Assembly: GCA_016271365.2 (NCBI GenBank)
Contig: CM028136.1
Span: forward strand, 467,540,001 to 467,604,000
Direction of reading: 5' to 3'
Source: Neoceratodus forsteri
Lineage: Eukaryota; Chordata; Ceratodontiformes; Ceratodontidae
Length of the DNA: 64,000 bases
Positions 41,581 to 52,595 of the stretch are shown one piece after another (positions within the stretch are counted from its first letter, which is position 1; each line of letters opens with the position of its first letter). The translations under genes were made by a program, and so were the position numbers. Under the pieces are notes generated by a model, which was not told where the DNA came from, did not search any database, and saw nothing but the letters and a program-made list of their open reading frames with translations.

Positions 41581-42710
41581 TAGTGCGATGCACTGGCAGG
41601 ATGTCCGAGAAGGCCAGGGAACTGACCAAGCCCTTACAGCCCTTCGCTAACTCCATGAACCTTCTTTGAGCCACCTCTACCTCTTCCCCCACCAAATCAT
41701 TTGTGCCTAGATGCACTATTAGGTGCGGCTTACTGCCCACTAGATTGATGCAGTCTTTTATCCTGTGGAGTGCCCTTCTAGCCTCCATTCCTGGATGAAA
41801 AAAACTGACCTCTACTTAAAAACTACTTTCCTCCTTTGCCACTGAATTCCCTTAATGACTGAATCCCCATATACAATCATTGCCTCAGTTCTTTCTTCCC
41901 TCATGCTTGCCCATTCTCCTTGACTTGCCCATTCATCCACCCTGCTTCCAGTGTAGGTGCCTTCCCCTGCTCTCTGTCCTCTTCACTTTGGTCTCCCCCT
42001 GCCCCCTTTTCCTCATCTCCCTTTTCCTTGATACCAGCTACCCTCCCTGTGTCCTCTGGACTATCTTCCCCATCCGAGTCCTCACTCTGGATTCAAGCTC
42101 CTGCCCCCCCCATTGCTCTATACTTTTCCATGCTCTCCTCCCTGCTCCTATCTCATGCTGCATATTTCCTTCTACCCCCATGACCTAACTTCTGTTTGTG
42201 TGCTACCTATGCTTGTCCTCCCCTTCACTGTCCCTACTTTTCTTTCTCATGTGCCCCTCTCAATTCCCTTCCCTCTCTTGACCCTACAGTGCTCACTGCT
42301 CCCCTTCCCCTCACTCCTTCCTTGTCCCTCAGCCCAGTCAGAGGCCAGTACCTGTTCGACTCCATTGTATATCTCCTGTAGAGTGCAATTTCCTCAGTTC
42401 CCTCCTGTCCATAGCCTCTTTGTCCTCTTCCTGCTCTGGACACCCCTGTCCCCACTCAGGGTCCCCCAGTCCCTCCCCATCTTGTTTCCCCTCTGCCCAC
42501 TCAGTCTTTCTTCTTGTCCCCCCTCCCTCCTCTCCATCCACTCCCTCCCTGTCCATCCTTTCAAGATCCTCCTTCAACCTCACTAGTTCAGTCTCCATCC
42601 TCCTTAGTTTTTGACAGATAGGGCATTCCCCTAGCTTCGACAGAGCGCTCATGAAAACAGCAGTCCCACAACCATTACAGCTAACTATTCCTGCCCCCCC
42701 CATTTCATTG
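41581..42710 (-). pseudogene. CR1-4 ORF1: zinc finger, coiled coil and esterase
   Basis: Frame 42703-42338 starts M-G-G-A-G-I-V-S-C-N-G-C-G-T-A-V-F and has E-C-P-I-C-Q-K, two CxxC pairs (a zinc-binding head), followed by a Leu/Glu coiled coil. Frame 41788-41581 has P-H-L-I-V-H-L-G-T-N-D-L, then S-L-A-F-S-D-I-L-P-V-H-R, esterase blocks III and beyond. The middle (about 41800-42330) is low-complexity and frameshifted. It joins to 39336 across CR1-5. Confidence 0.75.
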
Positions 42711-43770
42711 CCTGGTACTTATAATTATCACTTCCCTCCCTCCTTCCCTCCAAGATGGCACTGGCTGCTGTTGCTCTGTCCTCCACCAGCATCACCTGCT
42801 ATGATTCCCACCCCTGGTCCAAGCCGGTTTCTCCTTGGGTCTCCACATTTTTCCTTCCTTGTCCCACCCCCTTACTGATTGACTCACGATCCGCCGGTCA
42901 GCCAAAAGCCCTTTCAGACAAGATTAAGACCCTCCCATCCCTACATATTACACAGTCATCCGAGAGCACTTTCTGAACAAGCCCTGATCTCTCCCCTGTC
43001 CCCTTTTTCAATTAACACACTGGTCAGTAAAGAGTCCTCCCATAACAAGTATAAACTGCCCCCTCAGTAACTAGGTACCAATCTAGAGCCCTTCCAAAAT
43101 GCAAGCAGAGACTGCCCCCTCATTAGGCTAGATGGCAAGCAAAAATAAATATTTCAACAAGCAGAAATTGCCCCTTCGATAACTAGGTGGCAGGCAATCA
43201 TCAGTATTTCTAACAGTAAAAACTGCCCCTTTAACAGGGTACCATAACTATATCAAGGCAACTGGTAACCATAAAAATGTCCCCCCTCTTTGTCCAGCTT
43301 TAGTGCAAGCAATCAACCCTCCTCTCACCAGCTCAGTTTTTTTTAGTTCAAGTGATCAGCCCCTTCCTGCTGACTTGAGTGGCCCTACAAACAATCAAGC
43401 CTCCTCTCCCCAGCACAGTTCTTGGTTCAAGTGATCAGCCCTTTCTTGCCGACTTGAGTAAGTGGTCTGTAATAGCAACCAATGAGACCCTTCTTGGTGT
43501 TGTCCCACCCTCCATGGGCATTTAATAGAGGTCAGGGCTGGGGTGGGTGGGACAAAATACTCTCTCCTGTTCCAATGCTGATGGTCCCCTCTCTGTGGCT
43601 GAGAAAGCAGCCACTGGATTCTACTGGGTTCTCCTGTTAATGCAACCGAAAGTGCTGCCACTGGTCACCGGTCCCCTATCTGGCTGAAACTGCCACCTCT
43701 GGTCCACTCCCTGCAGCCAAAAATGCTGCCATTGGTCCTCCTCCATGTGGCTGAGAAAATCCGTGCTGCT
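42711..43770 (-). other. CR1-4 5' UTR with several tandem-type repeats
   Basis: Non-coding. A set of loose units around ACTGCCCC-TCA-TAACTAGGT recurs at about 43045-43240. A near-identical ~83-bp pair sits at 43311-43392 and 43393-43475 (AATCAA-CCTCCTCTC-CCAGC, TTCAAGTGATCAGCCC and GACTTGAGT shared). A set built on CTGCCA-TGGTCC lies at 43645-43760. These may be promoter monomers. The boundary with L1-X near 43770 is approximate. Confidence 0.55.
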
Positions 43771-45574
43771 TCCAGAAATCTTGGGGAAGGAGATTGAATT
43801 CAGTTTGCAACTGATGGTATCATTTTAGTAGACCTGAACTGGGATCAATCATCTGATAAATACTTCTTAAACCTTTGGCTCACCAAGTGTGCCAATATAC
43901 AGTATGTGGGTACCCCTAATTTGGATCTTTGGGTTGTTCCAAAATCACTTATAGGGATCTAAGTGGTGGGAGTTCCAGTGAAGCAATTTCAGTATTTGAG
44001 TCCAGCTTTGCCAAGTAAATAAAATCGGTAATGTTGGGGAACAATTCTTCCGAAGGGATTCTGTCAAGGCAGTGGCCAGTGGAGTAGAACCTAGAAGGAA
44101 TTTCTCAATGCTTACCCACAAAGGAGTAGAAGAGGTTAGTGGGGACAGCCAGTGTAAAGCTTGTTTAATATCGTGACAGACACAGTAGGTCCAAGGCCAC
44201 TGCATGTTCCACCCACCCAGTTTCATTGGCACTGGGAGAACAGTTCTACTAAAATGTGGGCATTTACCTTCCCAAATGAATTCTATCAATCCTTTGCCAT
44301 TGCTGCTGCGTGATTGGTATTGGGTTGATTACTTATACACTAGAACAATTTCAGAAAGGCCATCAGTTTGATTGATGGTGGTAATTTTACCTGGGATTGT
44401 TAGATGAAGTTTAGACCACCTGCTAAAGTCTAACTGCAGAGAATCCAACAGTTTGTTTTGATTTCTATGGCACATATCTTGAGGACAGCTGGAGATGGCC
44501 ATGCCTAGGTAGGTAAACTCAGTTGGGGACAATTTGACCTGTTTGTGGACTAAAAGAGCCCAAGTTGGATCTTCTTTATAAAGGGGCATTAATTCCATTT
44601 TGTTCCAATTTACACAGAGTCCAGATATAGTGCCAAAAGGATCCACAATCTCCTAAGTCTGAGGTAGGGAGGAGTCTACCTGCGTTAGTGTAAGGAGTAG
44701 ACTGTCTGCGTATAATAAAGTAGCAAATGATCCTCTCCCTACCGGTATGCCATGAATATCTGGATGTTGCCAGAGGGCTGCATTAAGGGTCTCCATAGCT
44801 CATAAAAGTAGTAGGGGACTGAGAGGGCATCCTTGCCTGGTGCTGCGGAATAGTGGGAAACACTCAGAGGGGATGCCATTTGCCAAGACTCTTGCCTTAG
44901 GGGAAGAATACAGGGATCTCACCCAGGACTGGAAGGTGGGACCTATCCCCACTTTATTAAGCATATAAAATAAGTAGTCCCAATCTATTAAACTGAATGC
45001 CTTTTCAGCATCTATGGCAGCCTAGGCCACAGTATCTGAGCCTCGAACAGCTAGCTGAATGAGGTGTATTACTGTGCTGAGGTTGTCACTGCCCTTCCCA
45101 TCCCACATGAAACCTGCTTGCGATCTATGAATTAAAAAAGGGAGAACTGTCTCTAATCGGGTTGCAAAGATCTTGGTGAGGATTTTAGAATCCACGTTAA
45201 GTAAAGAAATTGGTTTGTAATTTGAGAACAGAGCTGGATCTTTATTGGGATTTGGCAGGACAGTGATGGTCACCTCCTGCATAGTAGGAGGTAAACTACC
45301 AGTTGTGTGAATGACCCGATATAACTCTAAATGTCTGGGAGTGAGAAGGGTCTCAAAGGCCTGGTTGAAATCAATGCTCAGTCCAACGGGTCCAGGAGCC
45401 TTGACAAAGGCTAGACTATGAATAGCTGTCATAATCTCCTGTTTGGTAATTTCAGGTTCTATGGTCTGGGCGAGATCAGAAGATAAATGGGGAGGGATAC
45501 GTAAGCAAAAAAGAATTCATGGTTTGGAGGTCCTTGGGTAAGAGAAAATTTATATAATTGGGAATAATCTCTAA
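43771..45574 (-). pseudogene. L1-X ORF2: reverse transcriptase and start of C-terminus
   Basis: Minus-strand pieces in order. 45432-45022 has P-G-P-V-G-L-S-I-D, L-P-P-T-M-Q-E-V-T-I-T-V-L-P-N-P-N-K-D, S-N-Y-K-P-I-S-L-L-N-V-D. The YADD box near 44715-44700 reads Y-A-D-S. 44646-44329 has F-G-T-I-S-G-L-C-V-N-W-N-K and T-Y-L-G-M-A-I. 44289-43945 has W-E-G-K-C-P-H-F-S-R and K-L-G-G-W-N. The left end joins 33565 across CR1-4, and the right end (F-R-D-Y-S-Q-L-Y-K-F) joins 54679 across the Penelope block. Confidence 0.8.
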
Positions 45575-46507
45575 AATAAATGGCTGAACTCACACATCCA
45601 AAAAAGAGATGAAATTACTGTTTCTTCAAGAAAAGCTTCCTTTTATTGTAAGCATATTCACTACACAAACATGAGAATAAAATAAAGAAGCCAAGTGGTG
45701 GCAAATCACCACTCCCTTATGTTTCACCCCCACCTGTAGGAGGCTTCATCAGAGGATGAGCTACAGTGACGGAGGCATATTATTTAAACTAACTTCTACC
45801 AATGGCATGCTCACAACAATCACACATCATTAATTAATGTAATTAGCCTCAAATTACACCCAGCAGTGGAAAACCATAAAAATAAAAGATCCCAATGTGA
45901 CAGCTTCATTTCTGTGATAAGAAAACTTGGTTCATAACATCCAGAATCCAGAGGTATAAACCCTAGGAGAGAACACATAAAAAGACCTTTAGCACATTGT
46001 ATTTCACTATCAAATACACTTGATACCATCTATGAATTCACTGGTGTTCCCTTCAACTACTTTGTCTATTTTGGGGGCAAGGAGAGGGGGGCAGAGGAGG
46101 AGAGTTATAGTTATATAAGTAGGGGGTGCACCTTTTTTGTATATACAGATACATATTTTAACATATTGGGTCCTTATACAAGGAGCTATACATAATAGAG
46201 ACCAGAACACAAAAGGGGGAGGGGGGTTCATTAGCTTTATTCAAATGTTATTTATCTTTTAGTCAGAAATGGTTTGACCTCAACTTTTCCATTGAGGCCT
46301 GGTTTCTTCAGTGCTCCCAAATGGAAGATCCATTCCTGTTCTTTTCTGTTGAGATGGGTTTCCAAGTCTCCCCCTCTAATGTTTTTAGGGATAACCTCTG
46401 TCCCTATGCTTGTACCATTTGTGTGATACTTGGTGGGGACTTGTGTATCTGGGCCGTTATTGCATATTCCATATTGACCTTTTTAATAGCCTGTAGATGT
46501 TCATTTA
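45575..46507 (-). pseudogene. PLE(-): 3' UTR and end of GIY-YIG domain
   Basis: The minus-strand piece 46640-46404 contains N-E-H-L-Q-A-I-K-K-V-N-M-E-Y-A-I-T-A, then H-K-S-P-P-S-I-T-Q, the C-terminal part of the Penelope GIY-YIG domain (EH motif present). The 3' UTR runs to 45575. The frame beyond 46508 is L2-1. The upstream part of the endonuclease (F-Y-V-G-H-T-K-H-K-F-R) is at 49416-49460. Confidence 0.75.
45708..45775 (-). ncRNA. Degenerate hammerhead motif in PLE 3' region
   Basis: On the minus strand, CTGATGA (45752-45746) is followed by a stem II candidate (GCCTCC against GGGGG) and GAAAC (45725-45721). A possible cleavage triplet is ATA just after GAAAC, with AGGG able to pair with the TCCT that precedes the core. 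Stem III would be minimal. Hammerheads in Penelope-like elements are established. The corresponding place in PLE(+) (54498-54539) has C3 changed to T and is dead. Confidence 0.45.
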
Positions 46508-46924
46508 TCCTGGACCTATCAGTGTTGGGGCAGCTTCTGCAGTTGGAGTGGAGGAAGTATTGGCAGCCTATAATGGGGCTGTTGCTGCGGCCTTTGATTC
46601 CATCGCACCCATTCGTGTCCATCCCTTGTCTACTCACCAAAGAACTCCTTGGTCTGATGAGGATTTCCAGGATTTAAAGATGAAGGGGCAGAGGTTAGAG
46701 AGGTGCTGGAGAAGATCTGGCCTGCTGGAGGACAAATTGACCCTGAAGTCGCATTATGTCAACTATCAGGGGGCAATTTCCTGTAAGAAGGCAGAATATT
46801 TGTCTAAGGAGATTGCTTAGACAAGGAACAGACTGGCTCAGCTCTTCTACATGGTAGATGAGCTTTTACATCTTGCCTGTCTCTGTGTCGGGGGAGCAGG
46901 TTCTAGCATGGTTCTATGTCATAA

Positions 46925-47290
46925 AGGCACGATCGTCATTATGGTGAGTGTACATCACCGAAATTCAAATTTGACAATGTACACCCCTGCAAAAAAGAAA
47001 ACGGTGCAAGAGACACTAAAATGTACTTTTATATGGGGGGCTGTGCACCCCCCCACTATTAGATTCTTAACTCCAGGGAGTGCATGTCGGGGGGGGGTAC
47101 AACAGTGTAAAAAAAAATGTTACCTACTTGGGCCAGGTGCAACAAAACATACCTCCGCCTGGACCCGAACCCTGCATCCTAGACACCCCAGGCCAGCACC
47201 CACCAACCATGCCACAGAGCCAGCTCGATGGCTGACTGTGGCACCACCCCTCACAAACCCTTCTGCCCCTCGCTCACCCCCATGAATGGG
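46925..47290 (-). mobile_element. SINE-B copy 2 (tRNA-headed SINE)
   Basis: On the minus strand the head contains TGGCATGGTTGGTGGGTGC (A-box region, about 47218-47200) and a perfect B box GGTTCGGGTCC (about 47173-47163). The body has CTCCCTGGAGTTAAGAATC, a G-run, CACAGCCCCCCC and TTTTTTGCAGGGGTGTAC, matching the order in SINE-B copy 1 (12546-12904). It splits L2-1. Confidence 0.7.
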
Positions 47291-49231
47291 TACATATAGT
47301 GACATTCCGTCACCATTAACAAATCCTCCCCATCCGGTCACCCTCCCTACTCCCTCGCTGTCTGGGTATGCACCGCAAGTGAGTCACTGTTTTGGTAGGC
47401 ACCCACTTATGACTAGCCCAGATCACAGGATACCTTCTAGCACTAAATGTGAGGAGCTGTCTGTGTTCTTCTCCAACAAGGTGTCCTCTATCAGGGATGG
47501 GGTCTCTTCGAGTACCTCTCGAAGGGGATGCAGGGTCTGGCCTGAAATGTGTCAAAACACTCCTCCTCTCTGGGATGAGAGTTTGAGCTAGCTGGGGTGA
47601 AGGAGGTGGCAGAAATAATCTCAAAGCTGTGGCCAACCCAATGTAATCTGGACCCAGGTCCAACCCAATGTTTGGTTGGATATTTGGACCTGATTGGAAC
47701 TGTGATTGCTGAGGTCATCTGGAGTTCTTTGAGGAGTGGGGTCTTCCCATTGGCCTTGAAAGACACCTTGGTTAGACCCGTTTTGAAGAAACCCTCTCTG
47801 GATCTGGACTGCCTCAGCAACTACAGGCTGGTCTCAAACCTCCCATTTTTAGGGAAGGTTATTGAGAAGGTGGTGGCCATATAGCTCGAGAGACATCTTG
47901 CCTCTTCCTCTACCTATGAGCCTTTCCAGTCTGGGTTCCATGCGGGGCTTAGTACAGAGACTGCCCTGGTGAGGGTGCTTATTGATCTCCTGATGTTGAG
48001 GGACAGGAGAGACTGTACCATCTTGGTCCTCCTAGACCTCTCTGCGGCGTATGACACTGTGAACCATAAGGTGCCACTTGACTGCCTGCAGTTCTGGTGT
48101 GGCCTGTCCGGTAATGTCATCAACTGGTTGAGGTCATATCTGACAGGCAAAGTGCAAAGGGTGATGATGGGGTTAGGCTCATCTAACCAAAAGCCTCTGT
48201 GCTGTGGTGTTCCGCATGGTTCGGTCTTGTCACTATTGTTGTTCACGGTGTACATGTTGCCATTGGGAGACATTATCAGGCAGTACAGGCTGGGTTTTCA
48301 CTGCCATGCAGATGATACCCAGCTGTACTTGTCCTGTGCACTCGTTACCCAGGTGTCAGCCTCTGTATTTAACAGCTTCCGCGATGAGATCCAGTCATGG
48401 ATGACTCAAAATTAGATTAAACTTAACCCCGACAAGACAGAGGTACTGGTCGTGGATCCAGGTCTTTGGGGCAGAGGGGGGTGAGGGTTATCCCCTGGCC
48501 TAGTGTTAGGGGGTGTTCCCCTTACCGCATCTAGACAGGTGAAGGATTTTGGGGTGATCCGGGACGACGGTCTGACGCTTGATGCTCAGGTGTCGTCAGT
48601 CATCAGGAGTGGATTTCACCATCTCTGGAATATCACTTGAATCAGATCCCTGGTCCCACTTGAGGACCTGATCATGCTGGTGTATGCTTTCTTCACTTCC
48701 AGGTTGGACTACTGTAATGCCCTGTACCTAGGGTTATCTGGAGGCAACATCCACAGGCTACAACTGGTGCAGAAAGCAGCGGCAAGACTGTTGACTGGGG
48801 GTGAGACAGTGTGAGCATATCACTCCAGTCCTCCATGGACTGTACTGGCTGCCGGTTAGTTGGAGGATTGTCTTCAAGGTAGGACTCCTGACCTACAAGA
48901 CCCTGCACAAAAGGGGATCTGTCTATCTGAAAGATCTCCTTGTCCCCTACCATCCACCCCAGGTGCTCTGTTCTGCCAGGGGAGGCCTCCTTGGAGTTCC
49001 CAGGGTCAGGTTGCGGCCTTCTGGGAACAGAACATTCTCAGTGGCAGTGCCTACCCTGTGGAACTCCTTTCCTGCTTATTTAAAGAAGGCTCCCTCAGTA
49101 GAAGCCTTTAAAAAGGACTTAAAAAATTATTTGTTTCAGCAAGCTTTTATTGATTGATTAATTGTTATTTGAAAGGGATGGATAGATGCATTTTAAATCT
49201 GCTTCAGGCTGAATTATTGTATATATATTGT

Positions 49232-49359
49232 TGTTTGTTTTATTGTACAGTGCCCAGAGTCCCTGGAAATGGGTGCTTTTATAAATAAAATATCTGTTTT
49301 ATTGTACAGCACCCAGAGTCCCAGGAAATGGGTGCTTTTATAAATAAAATAGCTATCTA

Positions 49360-49412
<53 letters not shown>
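49232..49412. repeat. Duplicated L2 3' tail plus tetranucleotide microsatellite
   Basis: The phrase TGTTTTATTGTACAG-CCC...TTTATAAATAAAATA occurs twice in tandem (about 49236-49290 and 49293-49350), followed by (CTGT)n/(CTAT)n at 49352-49412. It is the 3' terminus of L2-1, whose tail therefore carries an extra copy of its last ~58 bp. Confidence 0.85.
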
Positions 49413-49414
<2 letters not shown>

Positions 49415-49415
49415 G

Positions 49416-50586
49416 AGTCTGAATTTGTGTTTAGTGTGGCCTACATAGAACGCACCACAAGAGCAGTTTAGTAAATAAACTATGGCTACAGTATTGCAGT
49501 CTATTGCAGAGTGTATCTTCTCCATTTTTCCTGTCTTTGGGTTCAGGAATTTTGTACAATTTGTTACGAGAGGAGCATACTCTGCACATGCTACATCTCT
49601 TGGTGCCCTATTTTTTCTTTAGGATTGTGGGGGTAGGTTTGCCCTAGTAGCTGTTAACTAATCAATCTTTCAGATTTCTGCCTCTCTTGTATGAAATATG
49701 TAATGGCCTTGATAAAAAAGGGCATAGTTGTGGTATACCCTTTAGTACTGATAGATTTCATTTCACAATCTCGATAACTTCTTTCACTCCCACCCCCCAT
49801 ATGTAGTGATAAACATAAGTGAGGAATCAGTCTTGATTTTCCTGCTTTTGGGGTGGAACATGTTTTCTCTGACTATAACCTTCAGCTGTTGTTCTATTTG
49901 TTCCAAATGATCTGCCTTATAGCCCCTTTCTAATAAATTCTTGGTCAGTTCCTCTGCCCTTATTTTATACAAGTCTTGGTTGCCACAGTTTCTTTTAATA
50001 CACATATATTGCCCCTTTTGGAAGGTTCCTAATCACATTGGATGGCAACTTGTAGCATGCAATATACTGTTTCTATATGTTTGTTTCTTATATAATTCAG
50101 TGCACAATGAACCATCCTCTAACTTGAAGATGGTTAGGTCTAAGAAATTAACAGACTGTCTTTCTGCTGTAACTTTAAACCTTAAATTCTGATTTGCACT
50201 TTCCAGATAGTTAACAAAGTCTGACAGTTCCTCTTTGGAACCTCTCCAAATAATTAGCAGATCATCAATATAGCATTTGTACAAATCAGTTTTGTCAAAA
50301 AACTCATTCTTATTTTCATCATACACAAATATTTCTTTCCATTCCCCAAGATACATGTTGGCTAGACTTGGGGCTAGTGCCCCCATTGCTTTACCCTTTG
50401 TTTGTTTGTAAATCTTGTCTTCAAAAAAAGACATTTTGTTTTTAAGAACCAATTCAGTGAGATTTGTCAACATGTTGATTTTTTCTTGCGGAAGGTTTGT
50501 GAATTTCAGCAAGTGATATTATATAGCCTGAAGTTCCCCTTCATGTGGTGTGTTAGTGTATAATGATTCCACATCCATTGCTACCA
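49416..50586 (-). pseudogene. PLE(-): reverse transcriptase and start of GIY-YIG
   Basis: The minus-strand piece 50512-50033 contains K-Q-T-K-G-K-A-M-G...L-A-P-S-L-A-N-M-Y-L-G-E-W, the catalytic C-Y-I-D-D-L-L-I-I-W-R-G (YIDD near 50265), and V-N-F-L-D-L-T-I. These are Penelope-type RT motifs (not LINE). The piece 50005-49784 gives the linker (M-F-H-P-K-S-R-K-I-K). M-D-V-E-S-L-Y-T appears just before the truncation at 50586. The PLE RT domain starts are missing because L2-2 or the inversion point is here. Confidence 0.85.
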
Positions 50587-51794
50587 ACAGGAAGCAACAG
50601 GTTGTGATGGGGAATTTATTCTCCACCCCTAGTCTCCTATCTTGTGGAGTTCCTCAGGGATCAGTACTAGCCCCAATGTTGTTCGCTGTGTACATGCTAC
50701 CCCTGGGAAGGCTCATTAGGAAGAATGGCTTGGGTTTTCATTGCTATGCTGATTATACCCAGCTACATCTTTCCTTTGTTCCAGGAACATCCAACGTGAT
50801 GGACGTGCTGAACAGCTGCCTTGCTGAGATCAATGACTGGATGACCTCCAGCTGGTTGTGACTGAACCCCGATAAGACAGATGTATTGGTGGTGGAGTCA
50901 AACAGAGTGCATGATGGGATGGCCTCTGAATCAGCGACTGGGCTTGTTCTGGGATCTATTTCATTGAAGACCTCCTCTTGGGTGCTAAATCTTGGTGTCA
51001 TCTTGAATAGGAATTTGACTATGGAGGTGCAAATATCCTCCACGGTCCACTCCTGTTTTTTCCATCTTAGAAATGTTGCCAGGATAAAGCCCCTTGTTCC
51101 ACCTCTGGACCTCCCCACCTTGATATATGCCTTAGTTACATCAAGGCTTGACTACTGTAATGCGCTCTACCTCGGGGTCACAGGAGGATCTCTCTGCAGA
51201 CTGCAGCTAGTGCAAAATGCAGCTGCCTGGTTACTTATTGGGCAGCAAAAATCTTGCCATATTACACTGGTGTTGTGTGAATTGCACTGGCTGCCGGTTA
51301 GGTGGAGGATCCTTTTTAAGGTGGGTCTTCTCACCTATAAGGTCCTACATGGGCAGGGTCCTGGTTATCTGTTAGACCTTCTTGTATCTGCTCTCTCTGT
51401 CCGCCCCCTCCGTTCTTCCTGTAGGGGCTCCCTGGCGATTCCTAGGATGAAGTTGAGATCTGCTGGCAACAGAGCTTTTAGTGTCACCACCCCTGTCCTT
51501 TGGAATTCACTGCCCCATGGGGTTAAGGGGGCCCCTACTTTGGAAGTTTTCAGGACCCACCTTAAGGCCCTCCTTTTTTCCCGGGCATTTCAGGATTGAA
51601 TTTTTTTTGGGGGGTTGATTATGATGATTATTTGATGTGTAATTAATCATTTATTTTCTTTCTTATATTTAAATGTGTTATGCATCCATTCTGTTATTTT
51701 GAAGATGTGTTTAATTATTTTGTACCGCACCCAGAGCCTCTGAGATTGGAAATTTTTAAATAAACTTTGCCTTGCCTTGCCTTGTCTTGTGTCC
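50587..51794 (+). pseudogene. L2-2: 5'-truncated L2 LINE
   Basis: Plus-strand pieces 50587-50861 (C-G-V-P-Q-G-S-V-L-A-P-M-L-F, then Y-A-D-Y-T-Q-L in place of YADD) and 50886-51599 (open 237 codons: R-L-D-Y-C-N-A-L-Y-L-G, L-H-W-L-P-V-R-W-R-I, L-W-N-S-L-P). The 3' UTR ends with CACCCAGAGCCTCTGAG and a (TTGCC)n-like tail (51770-51790). The second catalytic Asp is Tyr, so RT would be dead. It lies between the two PLE copies. Confidence 0.85.
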
Positions 51795-52276
51795 CTGATA
51801 TACTATACTAACAATATATATTTATATAAACTATAGTTATTCAGATGTGGAAAACTATACCAAAGAGGCTTACAGACAGTTAACAGACAGTTCTATAAAC
51901 TCATCACACATGACCCTACAAATGAAATAAAAAAAGAAATAGAAACATACTTGTTAGCTTTACGTCAGGAGGATCTTATCTCTACTAATGAACTATTTTT
52001 CCTCACAGTGCAGAACCCCACCAAGCCTGCATTTTACACTCCCCCCAAGATTCATAAAAAGCCAGTTACCCCACCAGGGCGACCTATCATCTCTGGTATC
52101 GGGTGGGTCATGGAACCCCTCTCAAAATTCATAGACTGCTTCCTTAGGCTCATTGTTCCTAATATACAAAGCTATCTCAGGGACACGAGTCAGGTTCTAG
52201 AGATCTCAAATGACATACACTGTGAACAGGATTGGTTACTGGTAACAATGGATGTGGAATCGTTATACACTATTAT
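51795..52276 (+). pseudogene. PLE(+): N-terminal reverse transcriptase part
   Basis: The plus-strand frame has Y-T-K-E-A-Y-R-Q-L near 51850, then (from 51951) N-P-T-K-P-A-F-Y-T-P-P-K-I-H-K, P-G-R-P-I-I-S-G-I-G, E-P-L-S-K-F-I-D and M-D-V-E-S-L-Y-T. This is the Penelope RT opening (R-P-I-S-G motif and first catalytic D). A foldback MITE interrupts it directly after S-L-Y-T. Confidence 0.85.
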
Positions 52277-52595
52277 ACAATGGCAAGAAAATTTCCTGGA
52301 CTCTGACTGGTCAATGTATGCCTGAGACAGTGATGTTATTACACAATAACATCACTGTATTGTTTTTGGATGCTATGGATGATGATCATTTGGATTCCTT
52401 AAAATATTTTTTTTATTTTGTATAACAACGAGCCATTGTATAATTGCAATAAGACACTCCAGGGATGTGTGTTATCATGTAATAACGTCACTCCTGGGGT
52501 AGTGGAAGCACTCAGCTTCACCTCGTGCTTCAACCCACCCCAGGAGTGATGTTATTACATGATAACACACACCCTGTCATGCCTTATTGCTTAAA
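52277..52595. mobile_element. Foldback MITE inside PLE(+)
   Basis: A non-coding ~320-bp insertion rich in palindromes. ACAGTGATGTTATT (52327-52340) is repeated inverted at 52345-52358 around a 4-bp loop. A 34-bp perfect-length arm GTGTGTTATCATGTAATAAC... (52467-52500) pairs with 52537-52570, and the pairing extends outwards to GCAATAAG (52446) and its complement (52590). PLE coding resumes immediately after. No terminal repeat or duplicate could be fixed exactly. Confidence 0.65.

Larger units (their letters stand above)
46508..49415 (+). pseudogene. L2-1: L2-clade LINE, RT and 3' end
   Basis: Plus-strand L2 inserted in the GIY-YIG coding region of PLE(-). Pieces: 46497-46820 (R-T-P-W-S-D-E-D-F and W-R-R-S-G), 47286-47591 (L-S-V-F-F-S-N-K-V), 47597-47884 (L-K-D-T-L-V-R-P-V-L-K-K-P, N-Y-R-L-V-S-N-L-P-F), 47969-48415 (L-V-L-L-D-L-S-A-A-Y-D-T-V-N-H, C-G-V-P-H-G-S-V-L and a catalytic H-A-D-D-T-Q-L-Y), and 48801-49157 (L-Y-W-L-P-V-S-W-R-I, T-L-W-N-S-F-P). 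Frameshifts lie between pieces; the box is HADD rather than YADD. SINE-B copy 2 interrupts it at 46925-47290. Confidence 0.85.

Noticed and set aside
41880..42586. Long plus-strand open frames rich in Pro/Ser/Leu
   Set aside because: They are antisense to the CR1-4 ORF1 coiled-coil/low-complexity region; composition explains the lack of stops.
52327..52358. Transcription terminator hairpin
   Set aside because: This is a vertebrate-type sequence within a MITE; a perfect palindrome of this kind is explained by the foldback element.
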